Translations under genes and position numbers: made by a program
Source of the DNA: Aselliscus stoliczkanus
Lineage: Eukaryota > Chordata > Mammalia > Chiroptera > Hipposideridae
Direction: 5' to 3'
NCBI GenBank assembly: GCA_033961575.1
Contig: CM066727.1
Span: forward strand, 122,872,434-122,936,433
Length of the DNA stretch: 64,000 bases
The notes under the pieces: model-generated
Seen by the model: the letters and a program-made list of their open reading frames with translations, nothing else
Databases searched by the model: none
What the model was told of the DNA's origin: nothing
Part shown: one piece after another, positions 56,400-64,000 of the stretch
Layout: each line of letters opens with the position of its first letter
Position numbering within the stretch: the first letter of the stretch is position 1

Positions 56400-56584
56400 T
56401 CAATGTTATTTTTTTGTAGTGGAAGCAGAAGTGAATACATACTGTATAAATGTGACTGGTTCCTCAAAAGGACTTCAGTATTGATGCCCTCTCTCCACAA
56501 AATGTGCAGTCCAGATTTAGAAGATTAGAGGTTAGAAATGGTCTTGTTTGCCAATTCAAGCAGATAACGAAGCATCATAGCAGC

Positions 56585-56745
56585 CTGGCTGTCTGGACAA
56601 GTCACTTTACATCACCGACTTGCTTTTTCTAGCTTCATCATGAGGATAATAGGATCCCTCAATCCATACAGGGCTATTGGGTAAGGTAGTTTATTGATGT
56701 TTGCAATGTGCTGGGAGATAAAAGGCACTATGAAAGAACAAAGTC
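56585..56745 (-). mobile_element. MIR SINE fragment, antisense
   Basis: GGACAAGTCACTTTACATCACC, TTCATCATGAGGATAATAGG and GTGCTGGGAGATAAAAGGCAC follow antisense MIR. Confidence 0.65.
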
Positions 56746-56766
56746 AGATATTAACAGTGACTGAGG

Positions 56767-57214
56767 GGGGCTGGCCGAGTGGCTCAGTTGGTTAAGAATG
56801 TGAGCTCTGAGCAACAGAATCGCTGGGGTGGCTGGTTAGATTCCCACATGGGCCAGTGAACTGTGCCCGAGCTGAACTGCCCCTGAGCTGCCAGCAGGTG
56901 GCAGGATGGCTCAGCTGGTGAGAGCACCTGCTCCTAACAACAAGGTTGCTGGTTGGACTCCCGCATGGGATGATGAGCTATGCGCCTCCCCCCCCGCCCC
57001 CCAACTAAGATTGAACACAGCACCTTGTTCTGAGCAGCCTGGAGCTGCCAACAGGTGGCCGGATAGCAACTGGACTTGGAGTTGAGCTTGCTGTGCCCTC
57101 CACAGCTAAGACTGAAGGACAACAACTTGGCTGTTTCCCTTCCTCAACCACCACCACCACCACCACCACCACCAAAAACAAACAAACAAACAAACAAAAA
57201 AAAGTGAAAAACAT
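56767..57214 (+). mobile_element. Composite tRNA-derived SINE of rhinolophoid-bat type
   Basis: Head GGGGCTGGCCGAGTGGCTCA. There are two tRNA-like heads: a second B-box-like GGTTGCTGGTTGGACTCCCG lies near 56943 after GATGGCTCAGCTGGTGAGAG. Then CTAAGATTGAACACAGCACC, GCAACTGGACTTGGAG, CTCCACAGCTAAGACTGAAG, an ACC run and an AAAC tail. Target duplication AGTGACTGAGG at 56756-56766 and 57215-57225. The architecture recalls the composite SINEs of Rhinolophus and Hipposideros (from memory). Confidence 0.92.
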
Positions 57215-57300
57215 AGTGACTGAGGATGCAACAGAACTAAGAGATTGAGCAATAGAACCTGGAAGATGATGAAGGTGGTGTAACACAAAATCATAATATT

Positions 57301-58681
57301 TTTTTAAAATTTATTTTATTAGTTTCAGGTGTACAACACAAGGCAATAGTTATACTCTTTACCCCCCAAAGTGACAACCCTCCTCCCCCAGTTCGCCACC
57401 CCACTCCCCCCTCACATCATACATATTTATCACAACTCCCCTGAGTACCCTCCACAGTATACTTCACATCCCGTGATCATCCACAAATTCAGTTACAGTT
57501 GGCATACAATATTATACAACATCAGTTTTAGGTGTACAGTGCAGTGATCAAGCCTCTACTCCATCCATGAAGTGGTTTCCCTAATAAGACATGTGACTAT
57601 CTGACATGCCACAAAATTTTTACAACATTATTATATTCCCCGAACTGTGTTTCATATCCCTGTGGCAATATTGTAGTTGTCTATTTATGCTGTCTAATCC
57701 CTTCCCCTTTCCCCCCCATCCCCACCCCCATCCCAACTAGCAACCCTCAGTTTTCCCTCTACATCTACGAGTCTGTTTACTTTGATCATTCACTCAACTC
57801 TTCAGACTCCACACACAAGTGAGATCACATGGTACCTGTCCTTCTCCGACTGACTTATTTCATGCAACATAATAGTCTCTTCACAATATTATCAATTACA
57901 TTCCCAGAACTGCCCCCATATCCCTGCGGCAACATTGTAGTCCCATCTACACTGTTCAAAACCTTCCCCGTCTCCCTCTTCCCCACTCCCTCCCAGCCAG
58001 CAACCATCAGTTTTTCCTTTATTTCCGCTTGATATGACTTCAATTTTTTTAAATTTACTGAGACTTGTTTTGTGGCCTAATGTGGTCTGTCTTGGAAAAT
58101 GTCCCATGTGTACTTGAGAAGAATGTATATTCTGTTTTTTCAGGGTGAAATGCTCTAAAAATATCAACGAAATCCAGCTGGTCTAAAGTATCATTTAAGG
58201 CCCCTCTTTCTGTGTTGATTTTCTGTCTAAAGGGTCTGTCCATTGGTGACAATGGTGTTGAAGTCCCCTACTATGGTAGTGTTACTGTTAATCTCTGTCT
58301 TTACGTCTGTCAAAATCTGTTATATGTAATTAGGAGTTCCTATGTTGGGTGCATAGATGTTTATTAGGGTTATCGTGCCCTTCTTTGTCTTTTATTGTAG
58401 TAATTTTAAAGTCTATTTTGTCCAAAATAAGTATTGGTACTCCAGCTTTTTTTTCTTCTAATTTCCATTTGCATGAAATATCTTATTCCATCTGTAAACA
58501 GCATTTACATGTGTCCTATTTTCTTATCCACTCAGCCACTTTCTGTCTTTTGATTGCAGCATTTAGTCCATTCACATTTAAAATGATTATTGATAGGTGC
58601 ATATGTATTGCCATTTTGTTATTTGTATTCCTGGTCTCCCTGGGTTAGCTTGTTTACCCCTTTCTTTTGTTTAAAAAAGCC
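57301..58681 (-). mobile_element. Rearranged LINE-1: start of ORF2 joined to 3' UTR
   Basis: In sense the copy begins near the ORF1 stop (antisense TGTTTAAAAAAGCC at 58667-58681), enters ORF2 endonuclease DNA with small internal deletions, then at about 58030 jumps to 3'-UTR DNA and reaches the L1 end (antisense TTTTTTTAAAATTTATTTTA at 57301). A 65-codon minus frame (58055-58252) reads the endonuclease region (DIFRAFHPEKTEY, FSSTHGTFSK). The reverse-transcriptase part is absent. The duplication CAAAATCATAATATT at 57286-57300 and 58682-58696 shows a single insertion. 3'-UTR DNA is present twice (about 57641-57750 and 57902-58015). Confidence 0.9.
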
Positions 58682-58696
58682 CAAAATCATAATATT

Positions 58697-59230
58697 GATA
58701 CTAGGATTTTGAAGCTCTCATTCAGAAGAATCTCTGTTTTTTTGTTTTTGTTTTTTTCAGCTTAGCACATGTTTTATTAGCTACTAAAACAAACACATAT
58801 ATCAAGAAGTTACACATATTCCATATATGCATATATATTCCTTTTATATGTATTATGTATTTAAATATATTGTTTTTTATGTTTATGAAATGTATACAAT
58901 ATTTGAATATATATCTTAACATATAATAATTATTATTAATAGGTAAACAATATTTTGAAGTAGGTCTCTAATCCTCAAATTTTAATAAGGATATAATTAA
59001 GGCTCAATGAAAATCAAACTTTCTTTCAAAGCATATAATTAGTGACTGTCCCCAAACCATATGATATCAATTTACCATTATTTCTCAAACTTTTGAGATC
59101 ATAATTTCTTTTAATAATTAGGAAATTTTATCCGCATCCTAAAAATTCTGATGTATCCCTTCCATCACAATATCCCAATTTGCTTTTCTTTTGAGAAGAT
59201 AGTATTTTATCAGCATCCCTCAGTGTAGAA
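58697..59230. other. Unclassified AT-rich DNA
   Basis: No gene or repeat recognised; several ATATAT stretches. Confidence 0.4.
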
Positions 59231-59299
59231 CAGGGGTTGGCTCATGAGCCACATGCGGCTCATTGGGTACGTTCTGTCTCAAAAGTTTGCCAAACCCTG
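59231..59299. mobile_element. Possible very short hAT-like element
   Basis: CAGGGGTTGGC at the left and GCCAAACCCTG at the right are inverted with one mismatch; between lies GAGCCACATGCGGCTC. This recalls hAT-Charlie elements of mammals. I see no 8-bp duplication. Confidence 0.35.
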
Positions 59300-59441
59300 G
59301 AAGAGCCAATCCTGTCCCTCACAATTTAAAAATTATTTGAGAACCATAAATATATTTTTACATAATCACCATTATGTGATAATATCCTTTAAAATTGTTA
59401 TAAATGAAACTATGGTAGTTTTTTTTTTCTAATGAGATTTT

Positions 59442-59472
<31 letters not shown>

Positions 59473-60076
59473 TTTTTTTATTTTTTTTAAAATTTATTTA
59501 TTTATATACATTTTTAATTATCTTCAGGTGTACAACAAAGTGCAATAGTTATACTTTTTACCCCTCAAAGTGACAAACCCCATCCCCCAATTCTCCCCTC
59601 CAACTCCTCCCCCCCATATCATACTATCTATTACAATTCCTTTGACTCTCTTCCACCATATAATCCATATCCCGTGACTGTCTATATATTCAATTACAGT
59701 TGGCATACAATATTATACAACATCAATTTTAGGTATACAGTGCAGTGATCAAGCCTCTACTCCATCCATGAAGTGGTCTCCCTAACAAAACATGTGACCT
59801 TCTGACACCCCACAAAATTTTAACATTATATTCCCCGAACTGTCTTTCATATCCCTGTGACAATACTGTAGTTACCTATTTATGCTGTCTAATCCTTTCC
59901 CCTTCTACTTCATCGCCACTCCCCTCCCAACTAGCAACCCTGTTTTTCCTCTATATCTATAAGACTATTTCTGTTTCTTATGCTCATTCATTCAGTTTTT
60001 CAAATTCCACATATAAGTGAGATCATGTGGTGTTTGTCTTTCTCCGGGTGACTTATTTCATTCAACATAATAGTCT

Positions 60077-63000
60077 CTAGGTCCATCCATATTGTTCAAA
60101 TGGTACAATTTCATTCTTCTTTATAGTGGAGTAATACTCCATTGTATAAATGTACCACAGTTTCTTAAGCCAGTCATCTACCGATAGGCATTTCGGTTGT
60201 TTCCAAGTCTTGGCTATTGTAAATAGCGCTGCAATAAACATAGGGGTGCATATATTTTTTTGAATTAGCATCTTGGATTCCTCTGGGTAGATTCCCAAGA
60301 GTGGAATTGCTGGGTCATACGGCAGTTCCATTTCCAGTGTTTTGAGATACCTCCATACTGATTTCCATAATGGCTGCACCAATTTGCAGTCCCACCAACA
60401 GTGCACCAAGGTTCCCTTTTCTCCACACCCTCGCCAACACTTGTTGTTTGTTGATTTGTTGATGATAGACATTCTGACTGGAGTGAGGTGGCATCTCATT
60501 GTGGTTTTTATTTGCATTTCTCTGATAATTAGTGAGGTTGAACATTTTTTCACATGCCTGTTGGCCATCTGTATGTCCTCTTTAGAGAAATGCCTCCTCA
60601 TATCCTCTGCCCATTTTTTAATTGGGTTGTTTGTTTTTTTGGTGTTGAATTGCATGAGTGTTTTATAAATTTTGGATATCAACCCCTTATCAAATATATC
60701 ATTGGCAAATATCTTCTCCCATTCAGTAGGGTGCCTTTTTGTTTTATTGATGATTTCCTTTGCTGTGAAAAAACTTTTAAGTTTGATGTTCATTTTTTTT
60801 TATTTCATTTTTTCTTTTATTCATTTTTTCTTCTACTTCCATTGCCTGAGGGGATATATCAGTAAAAACATTACGCAGGGTAATGTCTGCAAACTTATTC
60901 CCTATATTTTCTTCTAGGAGTTTTATAGTTTCAGGTCTTACATTTAAGTCTTTAATCCATTTTGAGTTTGTTCTTGTATATGGTGTAAGTAGATGGTCTA
61001 TTTTCATTTTTTTGCACGTGTCAGTCCAATTTTCCCAGCACCATTTATTAAATAGACTATCTCTACTCCAGTGTCAATTCTTGCTTCCATTGTCATAGAT
61101 TAAATGACCGTATATAGATGGATTTATTCCTGGGCTCTCTATTCTATTCCATTGGTCTATGTGTCTGTTTTTATGCCAGTACCATACTGTTTTGATTACT
61201 GTAGCCTTGTAGTATGTTTTGATGTCAGGTAGTGTGATGCCTCCCACTTTGTTCTTATTTCTCAACATTGCTGTAGCTATTTGGGGTCTTTTGTGGTTCC
61301 ATATAAATTTTAGGATCCTATGTTCTATTTCTGAGAAAAATGTCCTTGGTAGTTTGATTGGAATTGCATTGAATCTATATATTGCTTTAGGAAGTATTGA
61401 TATTTTAACTATATTAATTCTTCCTATCCATGAGCATGGTATGTATTTCTATTTATTTGTATCTTCTTTGATTTCTCTCTTCAGTGTCTCATAATTTTGT
61501 GCGTACAGGTCTTTTGCTTCTTTAGTTAAATTGATTCCTAGATATTTTATTGTTTTTGAAGCAATTGTAAAAGGGATTGATTTCCTGATTTCTTCTTCTG
61601 ATAGTTTATTATTGGTGTATAGAAATGCCACTGATTTCTGAATATTAATTTTATATCCTGCTACCTTACCAAATTCGTGTATCAGTTCTAGCAGGTTTTT
61701 GGTGGAGTCTTTCGGATTCTCTCTATATAGTATCATGTCATCTGCATATAATGATAGTTTTATTTCCTGTTTTCCAATTTGGATGCCTTTTATTTCATTT
61801 TCTTGTCTGATTGCTGTGGCTAGAACTTCCAGAACTATGTTAAATAGAAGTGGTGAAAGTGGGCAGCCTTGTCTTGTTCCTGATCTTAAGGGGAAAGCTT
61901 TCAGCCTTTCCCCATTGAGAACGATGTTTGCTGTGGGCTTATCATATATGGCCTTTATTATGTTGAGGTATGACCTCACTATTCCCACTTTGTTAAGAGT
62001 CTTTATCATAAATGTCTGCTGGATTTTGTCAAATGCCTTTTCTGCATCTATTGATATGATCATATGATTTTTATTTTTCATTTTGTTAATGTGATGTATT
62101 ACGTTAATTGATTTGTGGATATTGAACCAGCCTTGCATACCAGGAATGAATCCCACTTGATCGTGGTGTATGATCTTTTTAATGAGATGCTGAATTCGGT
62201 TTGCTAGTATTTTGGTGAGAATTTTTGCATCTATGTTCATTAGTGATATTGGCCTGTAGTTTTCCTATTTTGTAATATCTTTGTCTGACTTAGAAATCAG
62301 GGTGATAGTGGCTTCATAGAAAGAGTTTGGGAGCCTTCCCTCCTTCTGTATTTTTTGAAATAGTTTGAGGAGAATAGGTACTAATTCTTTTTTGAATGGT
62401 TTTGTAAAATTCACCTGTGTAGTCATCTGGTCCAGGGCTTTTGTTTGTTGGAAGATTGTTGATTACTGATTCAATTTCTTTGGCAGTAATCAATCTGTTC
62501 AGAGTTTCTGTTTCTCTTTGGTTCAGACTTGGTAGATTGTATGCTTCTAGAAACTTATCCATTTCTTCCAGATTGTCGAATTTGTTAGCATATAGTTGCT
62601 CATAGTATTTTCTTAAAATTTTCTGTATTTCTGTGGTATCTGTTGTCACTTCTCCTCTTTCATTTCTGATTTTATTAATTTGGGTCCTCTCTCTCTTTTT
62701 CTTGGTTAGTCGTGCTAAGGGTTTGTCGATTTTGTTTATCTTTTCAAAAAACCAACTCTTGGTTTCATTGATCTTTTATATTGTTTTTTTGTTCTCTATT
62801 TCATTTATTTCTGCTCTGGTCTTTATTATTCCCTTCCTTATGCTCCCTTTAGGCTTTTTTGCTGTTTTTTTTTTTTCGAGTTCCCTTAGATGTAGAGAGA
62901 GTCTGTTGATCTGAGATTTTTCTTCCTTCTTTAGGTAGGCCTGCACTGCTATGAACTTCCCTCTTAGGACTGCTTTCACTGCCTCCCAGAGATTTTGGGT

Positions 63001-63820
63001 CATGGTGTTTTCATTTTCATTTGTCTCGAGGTATCTTTTGATTTCCTCCTTGATCTCATTTTTGACCCACTCACTATTTAGAAGCATGTTATTTAGATTT
63101 CTTCTTATAATTGATTTCTAGTTTCATAGCATTGTGGTCAGAGAAGACACTTGATATGATTTCAATCTTCTTAAATTTGTTGAGATTTGTTTTGTGGCCT
63201 AACATGTGGTCTATCTTGGAGAATGTTCCATGGGCACTTGAGAAGAATGTATATTCTGTAGCATTGGGGTGAAATGCTCTAAAAATATCTATTAAACCCA
63301 GCTGGTCTAAAGTGTCATTTAAAGCCACTATGTCCGTGTTGATTTTCTGTCTGGAGGATCTGTCCGTTGGTGACAACGGGGTGTTGAAGTCCCCTACTAT
63401 GATAGTGTTACTGTTGATGCCTGCCTTTATGTCTGTCAGAATATGTTTTATATATTTAGGAGCTCCTATATTGGGTGCATAGATGTTTACTAGGGTTATG
63501 TCCTCTTGTTGAATTGATCCCTTTATTATTAAGCAGTGCCCTTCTTTGTCTTTTATTGTAGTCTTCATTTTAAAATCTATTTTGTCTGAAATAAATATTG
63601 CTACTCCAGCTTTCTTCTCATTTCCATTTGCATGAAATATCTTATTGCATCCCTTTACTTTCAGTCTATGTGTGTCTTTTGATCTGAGATGAGTCTCTTG
63701 TAGACAGCATATGCATGGGTCCTGTTTTCTTATCCACTCAGCCACTCTGTGTCTTTTGATTGGAGCATTTAGCCCATTCACATTTAAGGTAATTACTGAT
63801 AGGTGTATATTTATTGCCAT
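60077..63820 (-). pseudogene. L1 ORF2: endonuclease and reverse transcriptase, broken
   Basis: ORF2p nicks target DNA and copies L1 RNA. Parts seen, in sense order: endonuclease (63089-63820, 243 codons) with LNVNGLN, QETH, GDFNTPL and SDHNA motifs; a linker (62776-63087) with [13 protein letters not shown]; a segment at 62314-62649 with [12 protein letters not shown]; reverse transcriptase (61449-62240) with [19 protein letters not shown] and YADD (61737-61748); then 61268-60794 in several frames; and a C-terminal part (60077-60793) with CX3CX7HX4C (C119, C123, H131, C136 of that frame). A TAG at 62265-62267 is in frame just before the reverse-transcriptase frame. Frameshifts fall near 63088, 62700, 62320 and between 61449 and 60794. 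Start at 63820 fits ORF2p beginning with MAI-NIHLSVITLNVNG. Confidence 0.95.
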
Positions 63821-63876
63821 TTTGTTATTTGTATTTCTTGTCTTCCTGGGTTAGCTTGTTTTCCCCTTTCTTCTGT

Positions 63877-64000
63877 TTAAAAAAGCTCTTTTAACATTTC
63901 CTGCAATGCTGGCTTGGTGGTAATGAACTTCTTAAGCTTATTCTTTTCTGAGAAGCTCTTTATCTCTCCTTCAATTTTAAGTGATAGCTGTGATGGGTAG
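63877..64000 (-). pseudogene. L1 ORF1 C-terminus, cut by the window edge
   Basis: Reading the minus strand from the edge to the TAA at 63877-63879 gives YPSQLSLK, IEGEIKSFSEKNKLKKF and ITTKPALQEMLKELF, about 40 residues. This is the C-terminal domain end of the RNA-binding ORF1p chaperone. The visible part is open, so whether the full frame is intact cannot be judged here. ORF2 starts 56 bp downstream in sense. Confidence 0.88.

Larger units (their letters stand above)
59409..64000 (-). mobile_element. LINE-1 element, long, antisense; 5' part off window
   Basis: Left to right: a T-rich stretch with TTTA repeats (poly-A tail in sense) at about 59409-59520, 3' UTR (about 59520-60076, with a G-rich sense segment near 59580-59620), ORF2 (60077-63820), a 56-bp spacer, and the C-terminus of ORF1 to the edge. 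It is the least decayed L1 in the window, yet ORF2 has several breaks. Confidence 0.96.

Overview
The window looks like gene-poor nuclear DNA from a placental mammal, most likely a bat. It is AT-rich and dense with ancient mammal-wide repeats (MIR, L2, MaLR-type LTRs, MER5A, MER2 and Tigger elements). Lineage-specific repeats lie on top of these: at least ten tRNA-derived SINEs with heads of the type GGCCGGCCGAGTGG, short mariner derivatives and a young L1 family. Two SINEs (56767-57214 and 42790-42965) resemble, from memory, the composite SINEs of horseshoe and leaf-nosed bats. Rhinolophoid bat is therefore my best guess, but it is an inference. I found no host protein-coding exon, tRNA gene, rRNA gene, CRISPR array or bacterial-type operon.

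Layout. 1-9.1 kb: unique DNA, a long SINE, an old LTR-like repeat, L2 and MIR, then a degraded antisense L1 (4.9-9.1 kb) that was later hit by a MER2 element and a SINE. 9.2-14.9 kb: MER5A, MIR, L2, a SINE with an internal duplication, and the first short mariner. 15.1-19.9 kb: an old sense L1 interrupted by an LTR and a Tc1/mariner-type element, then a short SINE, a MaLR LTR and the second copy of the LTR-like repeat. 21-28.2 kb: SINEs, a MIR, a hAT element, a complete Tigger with TA duplications, and L1 ends. 28.2-38 kb: mostly unique DNA around an old L1 that carries the second mariner. 38-43 kb: MIRs, one split by a solo LTR, and a 47-bp L1 insertion.

43.37-54.32 kb is the most structured region. 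It is an old endogenous retrovirus-like provirus with two LTRs, a matching 4-bp target duplication (GAAA) and a polypurine tract. It was entered later by two L1s, a SINE, a TA-flanked miniature transposon and, inside the 3' LTR, the third mariner. 54.3-59.4 kb holds MIRs, two SINEs and a rearranged L1 that joins 3'-UTR to the start of ORF2. From 59.4 kb to the right edge lies a long antisense L1 with ORF2 almost complete but broken, and the C-terminus of ORF1 at the window edge.

Nothing here works as a pathway. The logic is stratigraphic: nested insertions and target duplications give a relative order (MIR, L2 and old L1 first; then LTR elements; then mariner, L1 and SINE). The least ordinary items are the three mariner copies with the same internal deletion, the rearranged L1 with a 15-bp target duplication, and the overlapping palindromes at 33739-33772.
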